A stretch of DNA of 64,000 nucleotides from Streptomyces sp. NBC_00289 (GCF_041435115.1 NZ_CP108046.1:7192001-7256000), one strand, 5' to 3'. Counted from the first letter of the stretch, positions 1-8,788 are shown. Translations and numbers: made by a program. Notes: generated from the sequence alone by a model not told the origin.

Positions 1-128
1 GCGGAGTCCTTCGCCCGCGAGGCCACCGCCACCACTTCCGCGTCCGGCAGATCCACCAGGTCCGCCGTGAACGCGGCCGCGATCCCACCGGTCGCCAGGA
101 CCCCCCAGCGCACCCTCTGCTCCGTCAT
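1..128 (-). CDS. Gfo/Idh/MocA-family oxidoreductase, N-terminal fragment
   Basis: Only the first 42 codons lie in the window; the gene runs off the left edge. The reading begins MTEQRVRWGVLATGGIAA and continues with VVAVASR, the usual start of a Rossmann fold in NAD(P)-dependent sugar or inositol dehydrogenase-like enzymes (G-x-x-G-x-A, then a beta strand ending in SR). The ATG is at 126-128. The gene is divergent from the MFS gene at 215. The substrate cannot be inferred. Confidence 0.7.
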   Translation of the reverse strand, partial: MTEQRVRWGVLATGGIAAAFTADLVDLPDAEVVAVASRAKDS

Positions 129-214
129 CCCGGCTCACCCTCGCTCACCTGACCATCGCCACTGCGTACGAGCTGAGAGCATAGGTGGCGGACCACTCGG
201 AGAGGGAGGGGCAC

Positions 215-1618
215 ATGCCCGAGCCTGGGGCGCCGACACCGGACACCCGGCAGGCGGCGGACGCGGCGGACGCGGCGGCGCGGGGACCGGCCGCCGTGCC
301 GGACCCGCGGCGACCGGAGGCGGCGGAGCAACGGCCGTCGGTCGAGTTCGACCAGCGGCCTTCCGTCGTGTCCGACCAGCGGCCGGACGCCCGTACGGCC
401 GGGCGTACCGGTCTGCTCGTGATGCTGATCCTGGGCGGCCTCACCGCCACGCCTCCGCTCGCGATGGACATGTACCTGCCCTCGCTGCCGGAGGTGACCG
501 ACGCCCTGCACGCCCCCGCCGCGACGGTCCAGCTCACGCTCACCGCGTGCCTGGCCGGTATGGCGCTGGGGCAGCTCGTGGTCGGCCCGATGAGCGACCG
601 GTGGGGCCGCAGGCGCCCGCTGCTCGCCGGCCTCGCCGTGTACGTCGTCGCCACCGTGCTGTGCGCCTTCGCGCCCACCGTCGAGTTCCTGGTCGCCTTC
701 CGGCTCGCGCAGGGCCTCGCGGGCGCCGCCGGCATCGTGATAGCGCGAGCCGTCGTCCGTGACCTGTACGACGGCGTGGCCATGGCCCGGTTCTTCTCCA
801 GCCTCATGCTGATCTCCGGAGTCGCCCCGATCGTCGCACCGCTCATCGGCGGCCAGATCCTGCGCGTCACGGACTGGCGGGGGGTGTTCGTCGTGCTCAC
901 GGTCGTCGGCGTGCTGCTCGCCGGGGTCGTCTGGGCGAAGCTTCCCGAGACACTCGAACCCGCCGAACGCCACGCCGGCGGTGTCGGCGAGGCCCTGGGT
1001 TCCATGCGCCGCCTGCTCTCCGACCTCCCCTTCACCGGCTACATGCTCGCCGGCGGCTTCGCCTTCGCCGCCCTCTTCGCCTACATCGCGGCCTCGCCGT
1101 TCGTGATCCAGGAGATCTACGGCGCGTCCCCGCAGACGTTCAGCCTGCTGTTCGGTCTCAACTCGGTGGGCCTGGTCGTCGTCGGCCAGATCAACGGCAA
1201 GGTCCTGGTCGGACGGGTCAGCCTGGACCGGGTGCTGGGCGCGGGCCTCCTGGTGGTCATCGCCGCCGCGACCGTCCTGCTGCTGATGTCGGCCGGCGCC
1301 TTCGGCGAGGTCGGCCTCGCCCCCGTCGCCGCGGCCCTGTTCGTGCTGATGTCCGCGATGGGCGTCACCCTCCCCAACAGCCAGACGCTCGCCCTGATGC
1401 GCACCAGGCACTCGGCCGGCTCCGCGTCCGCCCTCCTCGGAACGACCTCCTTCCTCATCGGCGCCATCGCCTCCCCGCTGGTCGGGATCGCCGGGGACCA
1501 CACCGCCGTCCCGATGGCCGTCGTCCAACTTGCCGCCGCACTGGTGGCACTGATCTGTTTCGTGGGAATGTGCCGTCCCTGGAACAAGCGTGCGAGTGTG
1601 GAGGGAGTCGAGAGCTGA
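215..1618 (+). CDS. MFS drug-efflux transporter, Bcr/CflA type
   Basis: Twelve-helix major facilitator, 467 aa from the ATG at 215. That start has a strong GGAGGG-type ribosome site at 201-211; an in-frame GTG at 185 has none. The first 65 residues are a hydrophilic, repetitive tail unusual for the family. Then come GLLVMLILGGLTATPPLAMD (helix 1), the PMSDRWGRRRPLL motif between helices 2 and 3, and SAGSASALLGTTSF in the C-terminal half. The Bcr/CflA subfamily expels drugs such as bicyclomycin and chloramphenicol by proton antiport; the substrate here is unknown. It overlaps the start region of the serine hydrolase, so the two are probably co-transcribed. Confidence 0.85.
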   Translation: MPEPGAPTPDTRQAADAADAAARGPAAVPDPRRPEAAEQRPSVEFDQRPSVVSDQRPDARTAGRTGLLVMLILGGLTATPPLAMDMYLPSLPEVTDALHAPAATVQLTLTACLAGMALGQLVVGPMSDRWGRRRPLLAGLAVYVVATVLCAFAPTVEFLVAFRLAQGLAGAAGIVIARAVVRDLYDGVAMARFFSSLMLISGVAPIVAPLIGGQILRVTDWRGVFVVLTVVGVLLAGVVWAKLPETLEPAERHAGGVGEALGSMRRLLSDLPFTGYMLAGGFAFAALFAYIAASPFVIQEIYGASPQTFSLLFGLNSVGLVVVGQINGKVLVGRVSLDRVLGAGLLVVIAAATVLLLMSAGAFGEVGLAPVAAALFVLMSAMGVTLPNSQTLALMRTRHSAGSASALLGTTSFLIGAIASPLVGIAGDHTAVPMAVVQLAAALVALICFVGMCRPWNKRASVEGVES

Positions 1619-2745
1619 GCGCACCGCGACTGCGCAACGACACACCGGAGCGGGCCGGACTCGACTCCGGGGAACTCGCCCGTCTCGTCACCGGCGTCCG
1701 CGCCCTCACCGCCGGCCAGCGGCCCTGGGCGTCCGGCGCCGTCGTCGTCGCCGGGCGCGGTCCCGTGATCGCCGTCGAGGAGGCGGTGGGCTGGGCCGTG
1801 CGCTACACCGCCTACGACCCGCGGACGGACGCGGGCGTGCAACTGCCGCCCGCCGCACGGGTCCGTACGACCGTCACCACGCCCTTCGACCTGGCCTCCC
1901 TCACCAAGCTGTTCACGGCCGTCGCCGCGGTCCAGCAGATCGAGCGGGGCACACTCGGCATCGACGCGCGGGTGGGCGCCTACCTGCCGGAGTTCCGCGC
2001 GGCCGCCAAGCACGGCATCACCGTACGAGAACTGCTCACCCACACTTCCGGGCTCCGCCCCGAGCTCCCGCTGTACGACTGCGCCGACGACACGGAACGG
2101 CTCGCCCTGCTGCGGGCGGAGCGGCCGGTCGGCGCGCCCGGCACCTACACCTACTCGGACCTCAACCCGCTGCTGCTCCAGCACGTCCTGCAACGCGTCA
2201 CCGGCCGGCCCCTCGACGTCCTCGTGCACGAGGGGATCACCAGGCCGCTCGGCATGACCGCGACCGGCTTCGGGCCGTGCCCCGGCGCGGCGGCCACCGA
2301 GGACCAGCGGCGGCCGTGGGCCAAGGCCGACCGCGGGATGCTGCGCGGCGAGGTGCACGACGAGAACGCGTGGGCGCTGGGCGGGGTGGCGGGACACGCG
2401 GGCCTGTTCTCCACGGGACGGGACCTGGCGGTGTTCTGCCGCACGCTGCTGGCGGGCGGCTCCTACGGGCCCGCCCGGATCCTCGGCCCCGACTTCGTCG
2501 AACTCCTCCTCACCCCGCCGGGACTCGGCTTCGCCCTCGACCAGCCGTGGTTCATGGGCGAGCTGGCCGGGCGGGGGGCGGCGGGACACACGGGGTTCAC
2601 GGGGACCTCGCTGGTCCTCGACCCGGCGACGGACACGTTTGTCGTGCTGCTGGCCAACACGGTTCATCCCCGTCGGCGGCTGCCCGACAGCCGGCCCCGG
2701 GCGGAGGCGGCGACGCGGGTGGCGCGGGCGGTGCGGGGCCGCTAG
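1615..2745 (+). CDS. Serine hydrolase, beta-lactamase / class C PBP fold
   Basis: The protein has the three active-site elements of the family: SLTK (nucleophile Ser and Lys, within LASLTKLFTAVAA), a tyrosine motif YTYSDLN, and HTGFTGTS near the C-terminus. No signal peptide is visible, so it is probably a cytoplasmic esterase or peptidase rather than a true beta-lactamase. The start is uncertain. An in-frame GTG at 1570 lies inside the MFS gene without a ribosome site, whereas GGAGGG at 1600-1605 precedes an in-frame CTG at 1615 that overlaps the MFS stop. I use 1615 and regard the operon link as likely. Confidence 0.8.
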   Translation: MSAPRLRNDTPERAGLDSGELARLVTGVRALTAGQRPWASGAVVVAGRGPVIAVEEAVGWAVRYTAYDPRTDAGVQLPPAARVRTTVTTPFDLASLTKLFTAVAAVQQIERGTLGIDARVGAYLPEFRAAAKHGITVRELLTHTSGLRPELPLYDCADDTERLALLRAERPVGAPGTYTYSDLNPLLLQHVLQRVTGRPLDVLVHEGITRPLGMTATGFGPCPGAAATEDQRRPWAKADRGMLRGEVHDENAWALGGVAGHAGLFSTGRDLAVFCRTLLAGGSYGPARILGPDFVELLLTPPGLGFALDQPWFMGELAGRGAAGHTGFTGTSLVLDPATDTFVVLLANTVHPRRRLPDSRPRAEAATRVARAVRGR

Positions 2746-2952
2746 CGCGGGGCTCCGTCGTCGGGTGCGGTGTGATGTCTGCCGGGGGCTCCGCCCCCAG
2801 ACCCCGGGTCGGCCCTGAACGGGCCTCGTCCTCAAACGCCGGACGGGCTGAAATGCCCCTGGACCGGCTTCGTCCTCAAGCGCCGGACTGGCTGAGATGC
2901 GTGGACCTGGACCGGGGCCGGAGTGTGTGGTTCGCGCATTTAGAATCGGTGG
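2746..2952. repeat. Intergenic region with dispersed CTCAAACGCCGGA repeat
   Basis: Contains GGGGGCTCCGCCCCC (hairpin-forming), then two copies of a CTCAA(A/G)CGCCGGAC(G/T)GGCTG element at about 2830-2850 and 2874-2894. Related copies recur at 29847-29866 and 29898-29917. Elements of this kind are common after genes in Streptomyces; their function is not known to me. They probably also end transcription of the serine hydrolase gene. Confidence 0.6.
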
Positions 2953-3948
2953 GTGGACGACCCCCTGCCTCCGGCCGAAACCCTCCGTGCCGCTCTCGCC
3001 GGTCTGCTTGACGGGCTTCCGGCTCGGCAGGCCGCCGGGGCCGTGGAGCGGCTGATCGCCAGTTATCGGGGGGCGACCCCCACGGACGCCCCGATCCTGC
3101 GGGACCGTGCCGACGTGGCCGCCTACGCCGCGTACCGGATGCCCGCGACCTTCGAGGCCGTACGGTCGGCGCTGGAGGCGTTCGCGGACGCCGTACCGGA
3201 GTGGGTGCCCGCCGGTCATGTGGACGTCGGTGGCGGCACCGGCGCGGCCACCTGGGCCGTCAGCGCGACCTGGGCCGGCGCCCGGCCGGTGACCGTGCTC
3301 GACTGGGCCGAGCCGGCGCTCGCCCTCGGCCGGGAGATCGCCGCCGCCAACCCGGCGCTGCGGGACGTTCGCTGGCAGCGGTCCCGGATCGGGGCGGAGC
3401 TCGCCCTGGACAGCACCGACCTGGTCACCGTGTCCTACGTACTCAACGAGCTGGCCGTCCCCGACCGCGCCCGTCTGGTCGACGCCGCCGCCGGCGCGGC
3501 GCGGGCCGTGGTGATCGTCGAGCCGGGCACCCCCGACGGGTACGCCCGGGTCATCGAGGCCCGCGACCGCCTGATCGCCGCCGGCTTCCACGTCGCTGCG
3601 CCCTGCCCGCACAGCGCCGCCTGCCCCATCGTCCCCGGCGAGGACTGGTGCCACTTCTCGGCCCGGGTCAGCCGCTCCTCCCTGCACCGCCAGGTCAAGG
3701 GCGGCTCCCTCGCCTACGAGGACGAGAAGTTCAGCTATGTCGCCGCCACCCGCGTGCCCGTCGCGCCCGCCCCGTCCCGCGTGGTCCGGCGCCCGCAGAT
3801 CCGCAAGGGCCAGGTCCTGCTCGACCTGTGCGAGGCCGACGAGGCGTTGCGGCGGACGACGGTCACCAAGCGCCACGGCGATCTGTACAAGGCGGCCCGG
3901 GACGCGGACTGGGGCGACGCCTGGCCGCCGTACACCGCACCGGCGTAG
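2953..3948 (+). CDS. Small ribosomal subunit Rsm22-like methyltransferase
   Basis: 331 aa from a GTG. SAM-binding glycine motif HVDVGGGTGAATWA lies at about residues 91-104, followed by LDWAEPAL and VTVSYVLNELA. The C-terminal half has the cysteine cluster CPHSAACP and GEDWCHFSAR, then KGGSLAYEDEKFSY. This order is characteristic of the Rsm22 family, whose mitochondrial members act on the small ribosomal subunit and carry metal-binding cysteines. The bacterial substrate is not established. The last codons fall inside a 15-bp tandem repeat that also supplies the stop codon. Confidence 0.8.
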   Translation: MDDPLPPAETLRAALAGLLDGLPARQAAGAVERLIASYRGATPTDAPILRDRADVAAYAAYRMPATFEAVRSALEAFADAVPEWVPAGHVDVGGGTGAATWAVSATWAGARPVTVLDWAEPALALGREIAAANPALRDVRWQRSRIGAELALDSTDLVTVSYVLNELAVPDRARLVDAAAGAARAVVIVEPGTPDGYARVIEARDRLIAAGFHVAAPCPHSAACPIVPGEDWCHFSARVSRSSLHRQVKGGSLAYEDEKFSYVAATRVPVAPAPSRVVRRPQIRKGQVLLDLCEADEALRRTTVTKRHGDLYKAARDADWGDAWPPYTAPA

Positions 3949-4010
3949 ACCGCACCGCCGTACACCTCACCGCCGTAGACCTCACCCGCGTGAACCTCTC
4001 CGGCGTGGAC
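3930..4010. repeat. 15-bp imperfect tandem repeat across the rsm22-like stop codon
   Basis: Units begin at 3930, 3945, 3960, 3975, 3990 and 4005, starting GTACACCGCACCGGC, GTAGACCGCACCGCC, GTACACCTCACCGCC and so on. The first unit encodes the last residues of the methyltransferase; the TAG in the second unit ends it. Because the unit is five codons long, later units would extend the same protein if the TAG were mutated. Confidence 0.85.
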
Positions 4011-4074
4011 GAGCCGCACGCCCCGCGGAGCTACGGCGAGACGCCCCGTCTCACCCGCTTGGTACGGTCGGACC

Positions 4075-4704
4075 ATGGTCAAGCAGCCCGCCCCCGACAG
4101 GCAGACCCCGAACGCGACCCGGCGCAGCGAGAGGTCGCGCCGTGCCATCTACGACGCCGCCCTCGCCCTCGTCGCGGAGGCCGGCTACCCGAAGACCACC
4201 ATCGAGGGCATCGCCGCCCGCGCCGGCGTCGGGAAGCAGACGATCTACCGGTGGTGGGGGTCGAAGGCGGACGTCCTGCTGGAGGCGTTCCTCGACCTCG
4301 GCGCGCAGGCGGAGGACGAGGCGGGCGGGCAGCCGTACGCCATCCCGGACACGGGCGACCTCGCCGCCGACCTCAAGGCCGTGCTGCGGGCCACCGTCGA
4401 CCAGTTGACGGACCCCCGGTTCGACGCGCCCGCCCGGGCCCTGGCCGCCGAGGGCGTGGTCAACGAGCAGGTCGGCCGGGAGTTCACGGCCAAGCTCCTG
4501 GAGCCGAACCTCCAGCTGTACGTGAACCGGCTGCGCTCCGCGCAGGAGGCCGGGCAGGTGCGCCCCGAGATCGACCCGCGCATCGCGCTCGAGTTCTTCG
4601 TCTCGCCACTCGCCCAGCGCTGGCTGCAGTACACGGGCCCGCTCTCCCACGAGTACACCGACACCCTCGTCGACTACGCGCTGCACGGACTCGCACCCCG
4701 GTGA
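4075..4704 (+). CDS. TetR/AcrR-family transcriptional regulator
   Basis: 209 aa. The N-terminal helix-turn-helix is clear: SRRAIYDAALALVAEAGYPK, then TTIEGIAARAGVGKQTIYRWWGSK, at about residues 23-65. The C-terminal ligand-binding domain ends FVSPLAQRWLQYTGPLSHEY, like TetR proteins of the TetR_C_33-like group. It stands alone between the Rsm22-like gene and a Prim-Pol-like gene, so its target cannot be deduced from neighbours. Confidence 0.9.
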   Translation: MVKQPAPDRQTPNATRRSERSRRAIYDAALALVAEAGYPKTTIEGIAARAGVGKQTIYRWWGSKADVLLEAFLDLGAQAEDEAGGQPYAIPDTGDLAADLKAVLRATVDQLTDPRFDAPARALAAEGVVNEQVGREFTAKLLEPNLQLYVNRLRSAQEAGQVRPEIDPRIALEFFVSPLAQRWLQYTGPLSHEYTDTLVDYALHGLAPR

Positions 4705-4875
4705 GCGCCCGCGCCATCAGGCGGGTAAATCGTGACAGATCGGGTGATGCCGTGCCGTCGAGGAACTGATGTGCCCCGGTCCGTCCACCCCGGTTGTCGG
4801 CTCCGGCTCCCCGCAGCGCAGGATGGTGGGAGCATGGAGCGAGCTGCTTGGCACGACAGCGGGGCGAGGAGATAG

Positions 4876-5610
4876 ATGAGCGCGGAGTTCGGCGGTCGGA
4901 CCGGCCGGCAGGGCAAAATCTCCCAGTGGCTGCGCGGACGCCGCCCGAAGGAGGCCACCGACGACGGCGGCCGGGAGGCCCTGCTGCTCGCCGCCGCCGG
5001 AGCGGGACTGCCGCTCGCGCCCGCCGCGTACCCCGCCGCCGGCTACCGGTGCTCCTGCGACCGCGTGGGCTGTCCCACCCCCGCCCGGCACCCGGTGTCG
5101 TTCGCCTGGCAGACCCAGTCGACCACCGACCGCACGCAGATCGAGCGCTGGGCCCGGCATCAGCCGCAGGCCAACTTCATCACCGCGACCGGCATGGTGC
5201 ACGACGTCCTCGACGTGCCGCTGGAGGCCGGCCGTGAGGCCCTGGAGCGCCTGCTCGCCGCGGGCATCGAGGTCGGCCCGGTCGCCGAGAGCGACGACGG
5301 GCGGCTCCTCTTCTTCACCCTCACCCGTGGCACCCCCGAGGACGAGGACGAGTGGTGGCCCTGCGAGCTGGACTGCCACCCCGAGACGATGGACGAGCAC
5401 CCGGGCCTGCGCTGGCACTGCCGGGGTTCCTACGTCCTCATGCCCCCGGCCCGCCTCCCCGGCGAGGACCAGTCGGTGCACTGGGTCCGCGGCCTCGAGC
5501 ACCCGCTGCCCGACCCGCTGAGCGTGCTCGAGGTCCTCACGGACGCCTGCGCCCGGCACGTCGGGGCGGAGCCGGACCACGCGAGCTCGGCGTGGCCCAC
5601 CCGGCTGTGA
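4876..5610 (+). CDS. Prim-Pol-like (bifunctional primase/polymerase N-domain) protein
   Basis: 244 aa from an ATG preceded by GAGGAG. The pattern LAAAGAGLPLAP, then CSCDRVGCPTPARHPVSF and TTDRTQIERWARHQPQANF, matches the N-terminal part of archaeo-eukaryotic primase-like Prim-Pol domains seen in plasmid and phage proteins. No helicase domain follows. The usual catalytic acidic motif is weak (HDVLDVPLEAG), so catalysis is doubtful. Stand-alone copies like this are chromosomal in Streptomyces; function unknown. Confidence 0.65.
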   Translation: MSAEFGGRTGRQGKISQWLRGRRPKEATDDGGREALLLAAAGAGLPLAPAAYPAAGYRCSCDRVGCPTPARHPVSFAWQTQSTTDRTQIERWARHQPQANFITATGMVHDVLDVPLEAGREALERLLAAGIEVGPVAESDDGRLLFFTLTRGTPEDEDEWWPCELDCHPETMDEHPGLRWHCRGSYVLMPPARLPGEDQSVHWVRGLEHPLPDPLSVLEVLTDACARHVGAEPDHASSAWPTRL

Positions 5611-5652
5611 GGCACTGAGCCACGCAGGCGACCCGCGCCGCCCGCGACCCGT

Positions 5653-5694
5653 CGCCTATGAACCCTCGCCTACCAACCCTCGCCTACGACCCCT
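5653..5694. repeat. 14-bp tandem repeat over the lipoprotein stop codon
   Basis: Three units, CGCCTATGAACCCT, CGCCTACCAACCCT and CGCCTACGACCCCT, fill the gap between the convergent genes ending at 5610 and 5684. The third unit contains the leftward gene's TAG stop (CTA at 5684-5686 on this strand). Confidence 0.8.
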
Positions 5695-6682
5695 CCGCCG
5701 AGGTCAGTCCCTCGATGCGGCCCAGGACCTTCACCTTGCCGCCGTCCGAGCCCCGCGGCGGGTCCAGCGCGACCTGGTTGGAGACGAACTCCATCGTCAG
5801 CGACTGCTTGATCTCGCCGGTCGTCAGGGCCCGCACGTTGTCGTTCGGGGTGGGGATCGCGGCGCCCGCCGCGGCGGTCTGCTTCTGGTAGCGGCGGGTG
5901 GTGAAGAACACCAGCGCGCCGCCGTCTGTGGTGCGCAGCGCCAGCGGGGCGTAGTCGCCGTTGGTCAGCGGGTCGTCGATGTACTGCGTGGCGAGGCCCG
6001 GCTTGGTGCCCGCCGCACGCTGCGCCCGCCACTCGCTGGTGTGCGTGCCCGCGGCGAAGGACTTCCCGCCGCTCTTCAGATAGGTCGCGTAGTCCTGGCT
6101 CAACGTGCCGGGTGTGAGGGCGAGTTGTGTGGTGTTCGCGGGCACCGCCTCGGCCCAGCCGTCCGCGTCCTGCTTGAACTTCGGTACGTCGTCGGGGGCG
6201 ACGAGCGTCAGATACGCCGCCTGCCACGGGTCGCCCAGGGCGTTGCGGGTGAACACCAGCAGCCAGCGCAGGTCGCCGCCCTTGTTGCCGTGCGCGTCGG
6301 CGACGAACCAGCGCGGCCAGCCCGCCTTCTTGGGGATCGTGAAGCGCGCGTCCGACAGCTCCAGCGGCGAATGCCCGGGATTGCCGTCGGGGTTGTTGAT
6401 GTGCCCGGCCTTCAGCCGGGCCGCGTCGATGTCGCCGAGGGCGCCCGTGACATGGTCGGCGTCGGCTGAACTGTCGTACTCCTCGTCCGCCTTGTTGTAC
6501 GCGGCGGTGAACTGCTGGAGCGCCTTCGCGGCCTCCGCCCGGGTGGTCGCGGGGAGTACCTCCTTCTCCCCGTGCACCACCACGCAACCACTCGCCGTCA
6601 ACGACAGAGCGGTCAGCGAGGCCGCCGTCAGCGCGCTCCGGTCAAGCCTGCGGAGCCTTCGAGGGCTGCGATCCCTGCTCAT
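5684..6682 (-). CDS. Lipoprotein of the efe iron-uptake operon, unknown function
   Basis: 332 aa. Basic N-terminus (SPRRLRRLDR), hydrophobic stretch and lipobox TASGC with Cys at residue 33, so it should be exported and lipid-anchored. The rest is hydrophilic with no family I recognise. The start lies inside efeU: the genes overlap by 41 nt, so translation is probably coupled. As the fourth gene of efeO-efeB-efeU it may assist iron capture at the cell surface, but that is inference from position only. Confidence 0.75.
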   Translation of the reverse strand: MSRDRSPRRLRRLDRSALTAASLTALSLTASGCVVVHGEKEVLPATTRAEAAKALQQFTAAYNKADEEYDSSADADHVTGALGDIDAARLKAGHINNPDGNPGHSPLELSDARFTIPKKAGWPRWFVADAHGNKGGDLRWLLVFTRNALGDPWQAAYLTLVAPDDVPKFKQDADGWAEAVPANTTQLALTPGTLSQDYATYLKSGGKSFAAGTHTSEWRAQRAAGTKPGLATQYIDDPLTNGDYAPLALRTTDGGALVFFTTRRYQKQTAAAGAAIPTPNDNVRALTTGEIKQSLTMEFVSNQVALDPPRGSDGGKVKVLGRIEGLTSAEGS

Positions 6683-7514
6683 CAGGTGCCTTCACCTTCC
6701 CCTTCCCGGAGGCGAACCCTACCGGGGCGAAGAAAAAGACGAGCGTCGGGACCAGGTACAGCAGCCACACCGTGACCTGGAGGACCGTCGGGTCGGGCTG
6801 GAAGTTGAAGACGCCCTTCAGGAGGGTGCCGTACCAGCTGTCCGGCGCGATGGTGTCGCTGATGTCGAAGGCCAGGTTCCGCAGCCCCGGGACCCAGTTG
6901 GCCTCCTGCAGGTCGTGGACGCCGTACGCCAGTACGCCCGCCGCGACCACCACCAGCATGGCGCCGGTCCAGGTGAAGAACCTGGCCAGGTTGATCTTCA
7001 GGGCGCCGCGGTAGAACAGCCAGCCCAGCAGGATCGCCGACGCCAGGCCCAGGGCCACGCCGATCAGCGGGCGCGGGGTGCCGTCGCCGGCCGCGTGCAC
7101 CGAGGCCCACACGAACAGGGCCGTCTCCAGGCCCTCGCGGCCCACCGCGAGGAACGCCGTGGCGACCAGCGCGCCGGTGCCCATCGCCAGGGCCGCGTCC
7201 AGCTTGCCGTGCAGCTCCGACTTCAGGTGCCGGGCGGTGCGCCGCATCCAGAACACCATCCACGTCACCAGCCCCACCGCCACGATGGACAGGCTGCCGC
7301 CGAGCGCCTCCTGCGCCTCGAACGTCAGCTCCTGGGAGCCGAATTCGAGGACACAACCGAAGCCCATCGCGATCAGGACCGCGACGGCGACGCCGGTCCA
7401 GATCGGCCTGAGGGCGTCCCGGCGGCCGGTCTTGACCAGGTAGGCGATCAGGATGCAGACGACGAGGCTGGCTTCCAGGCCCTCGCGCAGACCGATCAGG
7501 TAGTTGGAGAACAC
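6642..7514 (-). CDS. efeU: EfeU, FTR1-family iron permease
   Basis: 290 aa membrane protein with about seven helices. Both iron-binding signatures are present: REGLEA in GLREGLEASLVVCI at about residues 10-15, and REGLET in VGREGLETALFVW at about 148. Start: GTG at 7512-7514 with AAGGAGG just upstream. EfeU transports iron across the membrane with EfeO and EfeB. The gene order here is efeO, efeB, efeU (leftward), with only 2 nt between efeB and efeU, and the C-terminal tail is hydrophilic (KGKVKAPDEQG). Confidence 0.93.
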   Translation of the reverse strand: MFSNYLIGLREGLEASLVVCILIAYLVKTGRRDALRPIWTGVAVAVLIAMGFGCVLEFGSQELTFEAQEALGGSLSIVAVGLVTWMVFWMRRTARHLKSELHGKLDAALAMGTGALVATAFLAVGREGLETALFVWASVHAAGDGTPRPLIGVALGLASAILLGWLFYRGALKINLARFFTWTGAMLVVVAAGVLAYGVHDLQEANWVPGLRNLAFDISDTIAPDSWYGTLLKGVFNFQPDPTVLQVTVWLLYLVPTLVFFFAPVGFASGKGKVKAPDEQGSQPSKAPQA

Positions 7515-7516
7515 GG

Positions 7517-8779
7517 CTAGGCCTCCTTGGAGAACAGCGTCCGGCCCCACCAGTCGTCCTTGTCGCGGACGCCGGGCGGGACGGCGAAGTGCGCCGAACC
7601 CACGTGCTGGATGTACTCGTTGAGCGCGTCGGCGCCCAGACTGCGCTGGATCGGGATGAATCCCGTACGGACGTCCCGCTGGTAGGCCAGGAAGAACAGG
7701 CCCGCCTCCAGCCGGCCGAGGCCGTCCGTGCCGTCGGTGAAGGAGTAGCCGCGGCGCAGGATCGTCGCCCCGTGGTTGGAGTCGGGGTGCGCGAGCCGGA
7801 CGTGCGCGTCGGGCTTCATCGCCTTCAGGAACGGCTTGTCGCGCTCCTTGGCCCGGCCCACCGGGGCGCCCTCGCCCTTGTCGCGGCCGAAGACGTCCTC
7901 CTGCTCCTGGAGGGAGGTGCGGTCCCAGGTCTCGATGTTCATGCGGATGCGGCGGGCGACGAGGTAGGAGCCGCCGGCCATCCAGTCGGAGCCGTCCTTG
8001 GCGTCGGCCCACACGAACTTCTCGAGGCGATCGCTCTCCGTCCCCGCGATGTTGCGGGTGCCGTCCTTGAAGCCCATCAGGTTGCGCGGGGTCTGCGCGT
8101 CCGGGGTCGTGGACGAGGTCTTGCCGAAGCCGAGCTGGGACCAGCGGATGGCGACCTTGCCGAAGCCGATGCGGGCCAGGTTGCGGATCGCGTGCACGGC
8201 GACCTGCGGGTCGTCCGCGCAGGCCTGGACGCACAGGTCGCCGCCGCTGCGGTTGCGGTCGAGGTTCTCGCCGGGGAACGTCGGCAGGTCCACCAGTGCC
8301 TCGGGGCGCCGGTCGGCGAGCCCGAACTTCTCGAACAGGGACGGACCGAACCCGATCGTCAGGGTCAGCCGCGAGGGCTTGAGGCCCAGCGCCTCGCCGG
8401 TGTCGTCCGGCGGCGCCTCGGCCAGCCCGCCGTAGGCGCCCTCGCCGACGGCGTGCCCGCCGGTCATCCGGCGCGCGGCCGCCGTCCAGTCCTTGAGCAG
8501 CTGGACGAACTCGGCGCGGTCGTCGGTCTTCACGTCGAACGCGGCGAAGTGCAGCCGGTCCTGCACCGGCGTGGCGATGCCGGCCTGATGCGTGCCGTGG
8601 AAGGCGACCGCGGCGCCCGACTCGGCGGCTGTCGGCTCCACGTCGTCGCCGGTGCGGGCCATCGCCACCGCGCCGCCGGCCGCGGCGGCACCGAGCGCGA
8701 GCCCGGCACCGCCCCAGCCGATCAGCGAACGCCGGGAGGGGGCGGCCGGGGTGGCTTCCTCAGCAGGAGTGTCGGTCAT
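7517..8779 (-). CDS. efeB: EfeB, Tat-exported Dyp-type heme peroxidase (deferrochelatase)
   Basis: 420 aa. A twin-arginine signal (SRRSLIGWGGAGLALGAAAA) sends the folded heme protein through the Tat pathway. The Dyp signature GFKDGT, with catalytic Asp near residue 239, and the proximal-His region HPDSNHG are intact. In the EfeUOB system this peroxidase is thought to act on ferrous iron or heme outside the membrane. It follows efeO by 9 nt and precedes efeU by 2 nt. Confidence 0.93.
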   Translation of the reverse strand: MTDTPAEEATPAAPSRRSLIGWGGAGLALGAAAAGGAVAMARTGDDVEPTAAESGAAVAFHGTHQAGIATPVQDRLHFAAFDVKTDDRAEFVQLLKDWTAAARRMTGGHAVGEGAYGGLAEAPPDDTGEALGLKPSRLTLTIGFGPSLFEKFGLADRRPEALVDLPTFPGENLDRNRSGGDLCVQACADDPQVAVHAIRNLARIGFGKVAIRWSQLGFGKTSSTTPDAQTPRNLMGFKDGTRNIAGTESDRLEKFVWADAKDGSDWMAGGSYLVARRIRMNIETWDRTSLQEQEDVFGRDKGEGAPVGRAKERDKPFLKAMKPDAHVRLAHPDSNHGATILRRGYSFTDGTDGLGRLEAGLFFLAYQRDVRTGFIPIQRSLGADALNEYIQHVGSAHFAVPPGVRDKDDWWGRTLFSKEA

Positions 8780-8788
8780 GGTCGCCCC

